Shown: positions 46,184 through 57,800 of the stretch, in pieces
Position numbering within the stretch: the stretch's first letter is position 1
Layout of the letters: every line of letters starts with the position of its first letter
Source of the DNA: Tamarix chinensis
Taxonomy: Eukaryota > Streptophyta > Magnoliopsida > Caryophyllales > Tamaricaceae
NCBI GenBank assembly: GCA_030549775.1
Contig: CM060177.1
Span: 28,081,014-28,145,013, forward strand
Direction: 5' to 3'
DNA length: 64,000 nucleotides
Position numbers and translations under genes: made by a program
Notes under the pieces: generated by a model
What the model saw: only the letters and a program-made list of their open reading frames with translations
The model's database searches: none
Told to the model about the DNA's origin: nothing

Positions 46184-48082
46184 CATTAGGGTCGAGCTTG
46201 CTCTCCTGTTTGCTAGCCCATCATTGTTACTATTGTAACTCATGACGTAGCTCATCCCTAGTGGTGGTTTGATGCGGCTCGGAGGCTGCTAGTTGGTGAT
46301 GAGGTTGGAGTGGTAATGTTGTGGTGGTGGTTCAACGGGGCAGTTTGGGTCGAGGGTCTAAGGCTAGGGAGTTTGGGGAATGGTTTGAAGAAAAGAAATG
46401 GGAAAGGAAGAGAGATAAGAGAAAAAGAGAAAAAAAGGGGTTGGTTACATTTTTTTTACTAACACACATATATAAGAGAATATAAAAGATATAAAAATAT
46501 TAATGAATGATTTTATCTAAACTCATTTAACGAAAATCATTATATAACTTATGATATAAAAACCAATATAAAAGCTATTTAAAAGATTTTTGGAAAAAAT
46601 CGGAAGAAAATACCCACAAGCGAGAGATTTCATATTATTTAAGAAAATACATAATATGACCTAAAAATATTTAAAACTACTTGAAAAAAATAATTAAATC
46701 ATATACTAAGAAATTGGGATTGATTTAAATAATTTGCAAAAAAAATCCAATAAATAAAAAATAAAAAAAGATAATTAATTTCTGAAAGAAGATTATAAAT
46801 AATTTAAAGGAAATCTCTAATTTAAAATTTTTCTAATATCTTATCGACTTTGTAAAAATAAATAAATTCAACAAAGAAAATATTTGTTACGGATAAAAAA
46901 ATATTAAAATAATTTTACTATTTTAAGAGAATTTTATAATTTAAATAATTTATTTAGTTAACAAAATATAACTATAAAATAAAGTTATAATCATACGATA
47001 AAGTTATGGTCGCAGATTAATTTCAAATATTAAAAATAAAAATATGTGATAAAATGAAAACATATATTTTTAAATGGAATTGAAATCATATGAATATAAA
47101 AAAAAATATGATCGTAAATAATTTATCTAAAATAATTTGTAATGATAATGATTAACTAGATTCTAATATGAATTTGAAACTATTGATAAAATTATAAAAT
47201 AAATTTAAATTAAAATAATTAAATATTTTTATCAAATTACGTTAATAAAATTATTAAACTTAAGAAAATTAAGTTTAAAAAAATACAAGGTATTGCACAT
47301 TTTGATTAGTATGTAATTGATTTTGGAGCTAAAATGGTTGTTTTACTTTATTTTCTAAATATTTTGAAAGTGTTCAGCTATGTTGACATCTATTCATTTT
47401 TTTTTATCAAATTTATTCATGGCTGTAGGATGGACACATTTTATTGTGTCATAAGGTTGTTTAGATTTTTTTGAGTTGATGATAACAAGTTTTCGTAGAA
47501 ATAAATTTTAGTAAATATTGTTATTTGTTCTGTCATTTATTAGTAAGTGTTAGAAGATTTATACCAAATAGATACATGAAAAATAAAATAATAAGTTATT
47601 ATATTTTATGAAACTAGCAAGTGTATAGTAATCATAGAGTTATTCTTTTTTTTTTCTTCTATTTTTGTTGTGTCATATTTGAATTGAAAAAGGATATTTA
47701 ATACTTTTTATATTTTTTTTCAAAAAAATTTGAAATCATTTTAAGTTTTTTAATAAAATATTTAAAAAAATTCTGAATAAAAGTTGACATTAATATTGAA
47801 TTTATGGAATTTTTATAATTTTTTAATATATAAATATATTTAAATAATAATAATAATAAAGAATTTTCCTTAAAATTTTTATTTCTGAAAAACCAAACAT
47901 AAAAAATATTTTTTCAAATTTTTTTTTAACAAACAGACATAAAAAAAAAAAACAAAACAAAACAAAAAAAAAAACAAAACAAAACAAAGGTCGATTTCTT
48001 TTAACGCCATTTTCCCCAAACGAACCGTTTCATCCATGCGGATATTGTCAGCAAGAATCGAAATCCAGGAAAACCAAAACAT
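46184..48082. other. AT-rich intergenic DNA
   Basis: 46184-46440 is GC/purine-rich and continues the LINE target sequence (40561-40735), resembling LTR-type non-coding DNA. 46450-48000 is very AT-rich. GGTATTGCA at 47289-47297 looks like an LTR end, but no start with matching flanks was found. An A-rich (AAAAC)n stretch lies at 47940-47988. No genes. Confidence 0.45.
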
Positions 48083-48155
48083 TTCCGTTGCCGGGACTTG
48101 AACCCGGGTCTCTCGGGTGAGAGCCGAGTATCCTAACCACCTAGACTACAACGGA
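48083..48155 (-). tRNA. tRNA-Glu (anticodon CTC)
   Basis: The 73-nt minus-strand sequence folds as a complete cloverleaf. The acceptor TCCGTTG pairs with CAACGGA, with discriminator A. The D arm contains TAGTCTAGGTGG (A-box type). The anticodon stem TCGGCTCTCACCCGA presents CTC, and the T arm CCGGGTTCAAGTCCCGG holds the B-box. No intron, and no CCA is encoded, as usual in nuclear genes. Downstream on its strand are short T-runs (GTTTTGGTTTT, 48068-48079) that would terminate RNA polymerase III. Upstream is AT-rich TATATA-like sequence (about 48178-48190), common before plant tRNA genes. It appears functional. Confidence 0.97.
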
Positions 48156-48371
48156 ATTCCGTGCCGATCCACTTAACAATTATATATAACTATATTAGTA
48201 GTGAATTAGAGATTAGTAATCGGGGGCCGATCGCGTAAACAAAAATCCGACGTATTCTCTGCGTCAACGGTTCTAGACTTCTAGACCCTGGAAAAAGAAG
48301 GGAGGGATCAACTGGATTTGGATCCAAGTTTCGTAAAATTGAATATAAAAAATTCCATTCTACAAGCAACA

Positions 48372-48618
48372 GGCAACATATATATGATATATACTACATT
48401 CTCCTCTATTTTCTTAAAATAGCATCAATCTTATTCGTCCTGATCGAAATCTGAAACCCTATATCCGTCATCGCCGATCAAGTTTAAAGTTCAATCCACT
48501 TTTTTGCAACTTTGCGTCAGCTATTATCATTAATATTATTATGCGTGGAGAATTATGAAGTCGTTGACTTGGATCTTCCTATCTTCGGAGCCCTGAAGAT
48601 ACTAATCGGAATTTTGCG
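48372..48618 (+). promoter_or_regulatory. Putative promoter and 5' leader of the split gene
   Basis: A TATA-like ATATATATGATATATAC (about 48378-48394) is followed by a C/T-rich stretch (CATTCTCCTCTATTTTC) as in plant leaders, then about 200 bp of leader to the ATG at 48619. The tRNA-Glu gene lies head-to-head about 220 bp upstream of the TATA-like box. No specific regulatory site can be named. Confidence 0.35.
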
Positions 48619-49300
48619 ATGGCGAAGTCTATGAACGTCTTCCTCGTTACATTTCTTCTGGTTTTGATTGCCGCCGATGTTTCTAATGCTTACTTCTTCC
48701 GGAATTTCCGGAGATTAGTCTCTGGCGATGTCGTCGTCCATGCTCCGAGACCTGCCCCGAATCAAACAGTAGGTCATTCTGTCCTCTTATATTCCTTTCA
48801 TCAAATCAATCTTGTTGAAATTATGATCTTGGCAATTGGAAGCTGGGCATTATTTGACTCGAAATTCTGGGCTTCATAGGTACCCCCAATTCCAAGTCCT
48901 GTTGCTGCTGGTACTGTAGCGAACCAAACAGCCCTTGCTCCCGGTAAAAGCGAGGGTAAGCAAGAGATGAATAAGGATAAGCACGCGGCGAATGTCACTG
49001 ATACTACTGCCTTAGCTCCTCCTGCTGATGATGCTAGCATTACCACATCAGCGCCGCCTCCTCATGATTCTAACATTACCAAATTAGCGCCGCCTTCTAC
49101 TCATGATGCTAACAATTCCACATTAGCGACTCCACCTGCTGATGATAACAAAGATAATAGTAAGACCAAGGATGAAGCTGAACAGCGAGGTGACACCAAA
49201 TCTGATGCCCCGCTGCCGGTGATTGGTGAGAGCTGTCATGATAAAGAAAAATGTAAGGATATGAAGACCATGACTGCCTGCATCCAGAGCTTTGATGATG
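48619..49300 (+). CDS. Secreted/membrane plant protein of unknown function, exons 1-2
   Basis: Exon 1 is 48619-48768 and exon 2 is 48880-49300. The donor CAAACA/GTAGGT and acceptor CTTCATAG/GTACCC join in phase 0, so PAPNQT is followed by VPPIPSPVAAG. Residues 1-24 are a signal peptide (FLVTFLLVLIAADVSNA). A basic stretch (FFRNFRRL) follows, then a low-complexity Pro/Thr/Asn/Asp-rich segment with repeated APP..D.(S/N)(I/N)(T/S) words and several N-x-T/S sites. Then comes a Cys-containing block (ESCHDKEKCKDMKTMTACIQ). Exon 2 ends FDDG in phase 1 at GTAAGC. Together with exon 3 at 60921 this matches my memory of a plant-specific family with a signal peptide, Cys block, beta-rich domain and C-terminal membrane helix (DUF7356-like; to be verified). 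No function is known to me. The frame that runs unspliced from exon 1 to 48879 is intron read-through. Confidence 0.8.
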
Positions 49301-51350
49301 GTAAGCTAACAAGTTATGCTTTTTTTATTTTAGTGATATATTTCATTTTGCTTTTGATCGGATGCTGGCCTTAGAGCTTTGGTTGTTGGACATGCTGGAA
49401 ATTGTTCTATATATGTATATGGTAAGGAGCATGGTGTGTTGTGAATTGAATTATGTTTGAAAAGTTTTCATGGCTTTGTTTCATAGTGTTAAAGACGGTG
49501 AAACAATTGGGTACCTGCATTCCGACTTTGATATGAAATGTAGAAAACTTAAGCAAAGATGCACATATTGGTTTGAAATTGACAGCAAAGTAAGTAGTTG
49601 GAGCTGGTAGCTTCTGAAAATGGGGAAATTTGGAGGCAGCTAGGCCCTGATGCCGAATTGAGGTAGGATAAACACTACTCGAGACCTCACACACAAAGTC
49701 AAATGTTACTTTATTCTTAAACCCTATATAGAAATAGAAGTATAATTATGTGGCCGTATATAAAGAAAAAAATAACATAAACCTCTTGAACAATAAAGTC
49801 TTATCTTAAAACATCGAATCAATAGTTAAATGATTAACTCAAATCTCACAAGATTTACCAAAAAGCATTTCCTAATTCAATAGTAACTCTAAATGGAAAT
49901 AGATTATAAGTAATAAAAGATAATGACTAATTATTTCAAAAATATATAAAATTAATGACACTGAAGTAGACCCTAGATTTTCAAACCTGGGAATCTTGTA
50001 CTGCATTTGTTCATTACTGCAAGATTGCTGATGCTGCCTACTCGGACCATCTATGCTACATTATTAAGAAAGTGCAGAAGACCCCCTGCACTGGATATTT
50101 GAAAGACTAGTCATGTTTTCTTGAGGTTCATCTGTTGAAGCACGAAGACCTTACCCCAATGTTGTCATTTAATGAAATTTCATCTTGCAATTCAAAAGGA
50201 GCCTTTTCTTCATCTCAAGCAGCTAGAGCTCTAGTATCATTTAACATATGGTTGAAGTTAAAGCTTTGTAATGGCCATCGTTGGATCTTCTGAAGTCAAC
50301 ATAATGTGAAGCTACATCTCACGATGGATGTGTGCCATCCAATTTCTCTTTCATTAATTGTTTCACTGGGATGGAAACGAGGCCTGTTTTCCTTTTCTAT
50401 CATTGAGCATCTCATGTGGGCATACTTTACAGCAAAACTTTGTGATGTTGGGGGCATATCTGCTGCCTTGCTGATATCATTTTTCTACCTGTACAAGTTA
50501 AATATGATCCTGTGTCTGAATTGTATGCTGTACTCTTGAGTTTGATAAGAGCCTTTCTAAGGTCTGGAATGCTGCAGCAAGTGGCTAGATGCTAATAAAA
50601 TAAATGCAAAAATTTGTGTCCCATGGTTTTAGTTATGAGTTTCCTGTGCAATATATGAACTCGTGACTGCAATGAATCTCCTATGTATGATTTTGCTTCT
50701 CTTTTTTATCCCCTTTTTTTTTCATTTTGCATGGGTAGGGTGGGAGCATACAATGAAATATCGATATTGCAATTGCGTATTGGCCGCAATTTTGAGGTTT
50801 TTGGGTCAACTGCGACGAGAAATTTGCGAAAGGCCACTGTTTCAAAAAATTATATATTTATTGCCGTGACATCGGCGAAATATCCGATATCGGCCAATAT
50901 TTATATGTTGTGAAAAAAATATTAAAAAAAATGCTGCAACAACCGCGACATAAAATTTATTTTTTGCAATACCTCGATACTGCGACTGCAGTTTTATTGC
51001 TTGGTGGGGAGTTGGGTGGGGGGATGCTTAGGTTTTAGGAGATTAGGCAATGAGGCGACAAGACAGCATACAGCTATGTTATCCATATATCAAGAAATGT
51101 TGGGGGTTGAATTAATGATGAACCAACCTGCCTTGGTTGAATTGAGGATTTCTTGATGTTTATGTAGATGTTGGTGCTCAGATCACTAATTGAAAACTGC
51201 TCATACTGTTGCAGAATATTTTTGTCCTAGTTGTTAGATGTAGAATAACAATTCAATTTATTTTCTTCTAGAATATAAGAATGTCTGGTTAGACTCTGAT
51301 GGTTTGTTTGTTTTTGCATTATTGACAGCATTGAAAACTGTAGTCTGATC

Positions 51351-52210
51351 CAGTGTTTGAAAAGGCTTAAGGCACACCTAGGCGATAGGGGTCCTGGAGC
51401 CTAGGCGTTAGGTGCAAGGCAAAGGCGTGCGCCTAGGCGATATGAGGTGCCAAAATTACTCAAAGCTAAAAAAATGATTAAATGACTAAGTTTTCAAAAA
51501 GAAAAAAAGTATACCATAACAAGAAAATACTTAGAAAAATAACGACCTACGAGTTTAATACTAGCAAATAGTGTAGACTGTGGACAACTTCTTCTTGCTG
51601 TCTCTAGTTCTCAGCTCTCTACTGTCTATCTCTTTATCTTTGACTCTGTTTCTTTTTTTATATGAGTTTAATACTACCTATGTGTTTAAAAAATGAATTT
51701 TACTCTCTTTTTTATATTTACCTGATGGCCCTGACTCTGCTTTTAGGCTTGCAGCCTTGTTAATTGCAGAATGTGCATCTTTTCCAAAACAACTATTGCT
51801 CTCCCTAATCAAAACTATAATATGCTTACCCTTTTCCAAAAAATGTCTACTCCTCTCCCCTAAGCCCCCGGCTTCCTGCATGATTTTTTTTTCAGCTGAA
51901 AAGCATGTGCATGTCTACTCCTCTCCCCTAAGTCCCTGCTTAATATTTCCAAAACAACTATTGCTCTTCCCAATCAAAACTATAAATAAGCTTCCCTTTT
52001 TCCAAAAAAGGTCTACTCCTCTCCCCTAAGTCTTTGGCGCCCTGTGTATTTTTTCTGCTGAAAGGATATTTTACTCAAAGGCGCGCGTCTCTGCGCCTGT
52101 GGCGCACGTTAGCCACCTTACATGCGTCTCGCTCACGTCGCCTTGCCTAGCACCAAAAAAGCCCCCACCCCCTATTGCCTTGCGCCTAAGGCGCGCTTTT
52201 TCAAACACTG
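51351..52210. mobile_element. hAT-type MITE, 860 bp, with exact 8-bp TSD
   Basis: Begins CAGTGTTTGAAAAGGC and ends GCGCGCTTTTTCAAACACTG. The outer 11 bases (CAGTGTTTGAA/TTCAAACACTG) are perfect inverted repeats. GTCTGATC occurs on both sides (51343-51350, 52211-52218) without mismatch. Sub-terminal sequence is rich in inverted GGCGC/GCGCC words (CCTAGGCGAT, GCCTAAGGCGCG). The middle contains a direct repeat of about 167 bp (TTTCCAAAACAACTATTGCT, then CTACTCCTCTCCCCTAAG; copies from about 51780 and 51948). It encodes nothing. It lies in intron 2 of the split gene, just upstream of an LTR element. Confidence 0.85.
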
Positions 52211-52317
52211 GTCTGATCCCTTGAAATTCAGTTCAGTTTAGAAGATATTAATTTTTCTTTCTCCTCGTAGTGGGAGAAGGTTGAACTATATTGCAAGGGT
52301 GGGTGGTGTTGTTGCTA

Positions 52318-52872
52318 TGGGCCGAAGAGTCAAATCCTGACCTGGAATCTGAATGTCAGGGGATTCTTATCGAGATTGAGGCATCCCTTGCCATTCTTTC
52401 TTTTGAAACACATAGCTTAGGCTGACTTTTCGAGAGATCGATAATATTTGTGGTGAAGGATGAATGTAATGCATGTAGACGATGGTAAAGGGAAGGAGAG
52501 AACTTAGTATTAGAGAGGAAGAGAGATATTGATTGGTGGCTAATTAGCAGATAATTAATAATTTGTTAATTTCGCAGCTTAAGTTCTTATTGCTATCAAG
52601 GGGTCCCTTTTCATAGGGACATATAAGCCTAAGGTTACCACAAAGGGGATAGCCTTGGATGGTAACCAATTATTTACTAATAATATTGCATAATAGAATT
52701 TTAACCTAAATTACATATGTTGCCAGATAGGTAAGTGTTTTGGGACCAAGTACTTTTGCAATGACGATATTTAGGTTACAATTATAATTTAGGTACATTT
52801 TATTTTGAATCTAATAATATCATAATTTATTCTAATATCATGTAATAATATATGGAGAAATATGCCTTCCAA
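52318..52872 (-). repeat. 3' LTR of the minus-strand element
   Basis: Starts TGGGCCGAAGAGTC on the plus strand (ending in CCCA on the element's strand). It aligns with 57261-57800, with many substitutions and small indels. It lies about 100 bp from the hAT MITE. No polypurine tract is evident beside it. Confidence 0.55.
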
Positions 52873-53006
52873 GGTGGGCAAAGATTTTAGCCTTGGTTGG
52901 AGAGGGTACTCAGCCCCTAGGGTCATAATAACATTACAACCGTCCTTATCCTCATGCTTGAAATTAGGGTATAGATGTACGAAGTTAGTTGTATCCATCC
53001 ATTAAC

Positions 53007-54237
53007 TATAACACCCCCATTCCCAAAACCAAAAACTCATTGAAAAGTATGTGTGAAAGCTAAATATAATAAGAGCATCACTGCCACATCTAGTGTAAAT
53101 AGGCACTATAGTCCCACTCACACTAAATGCTAAGGCTAAGTAAAATAAGAAAACACACAAAACATATTTATTAACTCAAACTAACCGAACCGAAAATGTT
53201 ACTACAACTGAAACTGCGAAAGGAGTCTACTAAAATTAGTATGATAAATGAAATTCTGAAAGTCACTACCACTCTCACTCTTCCCCATCATGCGTGCAAT
53301 CAATGCCTTGAGTAGATTCATACATAACTTGCATTAGATCATCTGCTCACTATGTTTATCATGGATCATCACTGCCCCATTTAAAACATTTAACAAGTTA
53401 TTTAGGAGAACTAAATAACACGTAAATACGAAGGAATAATATTGTATGTTCACATTTATATAAGCATATAAAACATGGATATACACTCGAATCACATAAG
53501 AAAATCATTTGATTATTAATCTTTATTTAGGTGATCATGACATCCAATTTTTTTTTAAGTGGGTAAACCAAACAGGGGGTCACTTGGTAAATCAAAGTCC
53601 AAAGATCTACCACTAACCACAGGAGGAATATAAACCACACTTGGGCCATCCCAGTGGACATAGTCCAAAGAGGATAACAAAAGTCTGAAGACCTACTACC
53701 TCTGTCATCATGTCCTTAAGTGTGCACATCCCTTAATAGGGTCCAAAGAAACCTATAGAGTAGACGATGAGCCTTAACCAGACATAGTTGGCAATTAAAT
53801 AAATATCCACAAAAGAAAAGAGAAAGGCTATTGCCAATCCCAACTTCAGGAGGCCAAACCTGAAGGACCCATATCCCACTTTACATTCCACTTTAAGTTA
53901 TGATATTTTAAGTGTAGTCACACATGGTCATGCAATCCACCGCATTCTCTCCACTTTATCTAGTCTTCATAATGGGTAATTTTCCTAAATTAAATAGAAA
54001 CATACTCCACTTGGGCCACCACTCTATTTTGACAACACTAGAATAAGAAAAATTATCCAAACCAATATTTAAAAATAAAAGGGATCAAACAAATTCAAAC
54101 TTGATTAAAATATTTTAGGATTTAATTATGCGTACACATAATTAACAAAGACATAATTTAACGGTATAAAGTATTGGCCTTGTAATATATTTATGATAAA
54201 GGAAACACTTTTATAAAATCAACTCTTTATAACCATA

Positions 54238-54270
<33 letters not shown>

Positions 54271-55656
54271 AGCACTTATAAATTTACAATAAAATCAAAC
54301 AAGAAGCCATATTTATATTAAACTCATAATAAAATTAAAATATAATCCATGGGCCTATATATACAAAATTATAAATATCCACCCTATTTCACCTAACCAG
54401 ATAAGACCATTTTTATCAAATAAGTGCATAATTAAGGTATGGATGAAAGCACATACATATATATATATATCTACATATATAGGTTAAAAGTATTGTTACT
54501 TGCAGAGCATTTCGATTAACAAAAGCTCATTAGAGACTGATCTAATAAACTATCTACAAATATACTAATTAATTAAATAAATATGTTTCATTTCTCTTAG
54601 CTTGATCTCATATATACTCATATACCTCAGTTCATTGTCCGTATATTATAAATCCAATATCTTCTAATGCCCAAGATACTTTAATAGTTCTAGAATTTAG
54701 ATAAATAGAAGGGTTTTTATCTCCCAATGTTATATTCTAAGACCCCACTATAATATCGTGATAATTAAATTAACCTAAAATTTATTTAGTATAACTACAA
54801 AACTACAAATCCGATAGTAAAATATATCAACTTCAATTACCCATGACAAAAAATATTAATCAATGGCTCATTTGCAACAGGCCGACCTATGCCTTTGTAA
54901 TTGCAATAGAGAACTATATCAATTTGGTTAATTAACTTTACCACTAAATCCACCATAATACTATGCCACTAGCCGTGCACATCCTTCTATATATATATAT
55001 ATATATATGTAGTCACCCACTTCCACAAAAGCTAGGTCTTCCAATTGGCAAAAGACAACCATGTGTTGATTCACTACTACCTATTGTTGCCATAATGGCT
55101 AAATGGTGTTAACTTCATGACGTATGTTAACTTCATGACAATATGGCCAAAGGTAGTACAGTGAAGAGAAGAAAGTACCTCTATATAAAAGTAGGATGGT
55201 GTATGTTGTCGAAGGATTAAATGACATAATTGCCAAACACCTTGTCTATGGGTATAAAAGGTTTAAAATAGTAGATGATGTTACATGTGCCGATCATGTC
55301 AATGGAGTGAAAGGTTGCAATCAAAGTGTTCACAGTTTTTTCCTAGCTTCTCCCTTATTCGTTATTGTTATTTTATTTTATTTTATTTTTTCCCTTTGAT
55401 GGCCGCTATTGCTTTTGAGTTAAATTCTTCGGCTAGATAGGCTAATGTGCTATACGAAGATTTTAGCTAACTATTTATAATTGTGAGAAAGTGGTAGGGT
55501 TACTTACAGGGAAAGTGAAAAGGCTTTTTGCTGGGTCCACCCAATTACTTAATAGTTAACTAACCTATTATTTAATTTCTATATATGTATAGGGATAGTA
55601 ATTAAAATTCAAATCCTTATTATTATTATTATTAAAAAAATTAACGGAGTATTACA
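53007..55656 (+). mobile_element. Solo LTR, about 2.65 kb, exact 5-bp TSD (TTAAC)
   Basis: Starts TATAACACCCCC (TG changed to TA) and ends GGAGTATTACA. TTAAC flanks both sides (53002-53006 and 55657-55661) without mismatch. The first about 1.46 kb is the same sequence as 19636-21090, and the first 460 bp also matches the reversed arm at 22416-22877, which defines a family. A strong promoter box CTATATAAAAG lies at 55182-55192, about 470 bp from the 3' end, as expected for a U3/R boundary. No open frame belongs to it. It is inserted in the interior of the minus-strand LTR element, so it is the younger of the two. Confidence 0.8.
55182..55192 (+). promoter_or_regulatory. TATA box of the solo LTR
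   Basis: CTATATAAAAG fits the plant TATA consensus closely and stands about 470 bp before the LTR end. If active it would start transcription toward the host gene's exon 3, in the sense direction. Confidence 0.5.
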
Positions 55657-56029
55657 TTAACATGTTACAAATTTGGGTGGCTGATAGATGTTTGACCTAG
55701 ATTTCACGAGCAAAAACAATTGTTTGCTTGTACTAGTTGTGAGGATAGGCCTATGAGCATGCAAGGGACAAAGGGCACCAAACAGCTGAGCGAGTCTATT
55801 GTGAAAGTGAAGTGAAACAGTTGTGGTGACAAAGTGTTATATGTGTTTGGCTAAATTGGTACCTCCCTTGGCTACTTTTAAAGCATCCAATGGCTTCTGA
55901 GGTCTTACTGCAAGGCTAGAGTGAAGCTAACCATGAAAATTTGAGTTTTCTAACCTAATTAGTGCTTCCATAAGACTCTGGATGTCGTGAAGGCCTTTTG
56001 TTGTCTAGGGGTCCAAGGAATTCTAGTTG

Positions 56030-57035
56030 CATATCAAGAGAGACTGAAACAACGTCCAGCAAGTCTCCTGCAGTAGCTTTGGCTAAATGGAGATGTAGTG
56101 TCATAGATCATGGGAGCTATGCACTGCCTGGTGAAAATTGAAAGATGAGATTCAGAGATGGTTTTTGTGAATGTCTCGGACTTGTGTTGGCTTGTTAGGT
56201 CATGAGGACTGGAATTGGTGACGAAGGCTTTGAGGGGGGCAGTAGGCGGGCACATGGCAAGGGGGTTGGTGGTAAAAGTGTTGAGATTTTGGGGTTTTGA
56301 CAGGCAAGGGCTGGGGGCGGGTTAGATGTGGGTTAATGGAATGTTGAACCAGGCAGGCCAGGGTTTGGAGAGGCTGTGTTAGTGCTGAGGGTGTTATAGG
56401 ATGTGGCCAGGGATTTGGCAGCAACTATGTAAGTTGGCCAAAGGTAGTTGGAGCTGGCAAGGATTGCTAGTTAAGCAGCAAGGTGTACCGGCCATGTTGG
56501 GAAGCTTGCAGTTGTCAGAGGAGCGGTGGAGGCTGCTGGTTGGTTGGGCAAAGGGTCTAGGTTGGCGGTTGGGGTTGTGGCATCGGGGTCTGGCTGCCAA
56601 GGTTTTAATGAGGGTCGTTGATGTGTTTCTGATGGTCGACAAGAGTTGGGGAAGTGTGGTGACGGCAGTGGAAGGTGGAGCGGTTGTCATGGTCAGTGTA
56701 GGGGTGTGTGATAGGTGTCTGTTGGTTCAACCAATGATCTAGGGGGCTATTGGTGTGGTGGGGAGTGGTGGGTGGTGGTCAGTAATTGCCTGTAGAGGTG
56801 TAGTCTCCAGCAAGGCCGATTAGGGTTTGGTTTTTTGGGGGGGGGGCTGTGTGGTGGCAGGCTGATGCTAGGGGCTGTTGATGTGGTGGTGAGAAGCCTG
56901 ATGTCATCGGCAAGGTTGACAGAGGCTAGTTTGGTGGTGGTTGTGTTCAGCAGTGGCTGGGAGTGGCCCTGATTGTAGTTGCTCCTGCTGGTCCTCTTTA
57001 TCTGAAATAGGCCCCACAAACTTCTCTGCAGCAAT
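56030..57035. other. G/T-rich non-coding interior of the LTR element
   Basis: Strong strand asymmetry (G-rich plus strand) produces several overlapping long frames on both strands that read as Pro/Ser/Thr- or Gly/Val-rich low-complexity chains. None shows gag, protease, reverse transcriptase or integrase motifs. It is best seen as leader or spacer of a non-autonomous element. Confidence 0.5.
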
Positions 57036-57240
57036 CTGGGTCCTTTCTTATCTTACTTAAGACTCATTGTGACACACATTCCATCCCCCCACTTATCATA
57101 GGTCTTGGACTGAACTGGGGCTTTCCTTTCTTCAATAAGCTCTGGACTTCTCCTTGGTTCTACTCAGTTCCTTTTTGGAAAGGTTGACTAGTTGCTACCT
57201 GCTCCATAGCCATCATCTGGGTCAAAGTCGTTGTGATAGG

Positions 57241-57255
57241 TGCCTTTGATACCAA
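57241..57255 (-). other. Primer-binding site (initiator tRNA-Met type)
   Basis: The minus strand TTGGTATCAAAGGCA contains TGGTATCA-AG, complementary to the 3' end of plant initiator tRNA-Met with one change. It lies 5 bp inside the 57-kb LTR. It sets the orientation of the element. Confidence 0.6.
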
Positions 57256-57260
57256 TTTTT

Positions 57261-57800
57261 TAGCCCGGGAGTCGGATCCTGTCACTGGCCAGATTCTGAA
57301 TGCTGGCTGGGGGACCTAGATTAAGGTCTCCTTTTCCATCCTTTCTTTTGAAACCATAGCTTAGTTTGATTTTTCATATGGGATGAAAAATAGTTGTGCG
57401 GAAGTATGAATGTGATGAATGCAGATGATGGTAAAGGGAAGAGGGAGAGACGAGTATTGAAGGAGATGAGAGAAATTGATTGGTGGCTCAATAGCTGTGA
57501 ACATTTGAGTTCTTTTTGTCACCAGGGAGTCCCTGTATATAGGGGGCATACAAGCCTAAGGATACATAAGGGGATAGCAGTAGATGGTAATCAATTATTT
57601 ACTAATAATATTACTTAATAGAATCTTAGCCCAAATTACAAATCCAATTAGTTTCCTGATGACAATGCTTAGCTAGTACTTAGCTAAACTAGCCAACAAC
57701 CATAATCTAGGTACATTTTTTCTACATCTAATAATACCATAATTTATTCTAATAAAATGTAATAATAAATGGAGAGAGGCTAAGATGTTAGTGTTGCCAA
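57261..57800 (-). repeat. 5' LTR of the minus-strand element
   Basis: Pairs with 52318-52872. On the minus strand a TATATA box occurs (CCCTATATACAGG, about 57532-57544) and the LTR runs down to GGGCTA next to the primer-binding site. The upstream terminus near 57800 is uncertain. Confidence 0.55.

Larger units (their letters stand above)
52318..57800 (-). mobile_element. Non-autonomous LTR retrotransposon (minus strand), interrupted by a solo LTR
   Basis: Two direct repeats of about 550 bp (52318-52872 and 57261-57800) share a long series. It includes CCATTCTTTCTTTTGAAAC, GATGGTAAAGGGAAG, GATTGGTGGCT, CATA(T/C)AAGCCTAAGG, TTATTTACTAATAATATT and ATAATTTATTCTAAT. Just inside the 57-kb copy, the minus strand reads TTGGTATCAAAGGCA (57241-57255), a good primer-binding site for initiator tRNA-Met (typical TGGTATCAGAGC). 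Hence the 57-kb copy is the 5' LTR and the element points left. The interior, minus the nested solo LTR, is about 1.7 kb with no gag-pol domains, so it is non-autonomous. Outer ends and target duplication were not settled; the 3' LTR boundary is blurred by divergence. Confidence 0.6.

Noticed and set aside
33128..47297. A single LTR split by the Harbinger and the LINE (TGTAAGACC at 33128 to GGTATTGCA at 47297)
   Set aside because: Flanks TTTAT and CATTT do not match, and no repeat copy supports the ends.
56030..57035. Long frames in the G-rich part of the LTR element
   Set aside because: Strand-asymmetric low-complexity DNA; no gag-pol motif.
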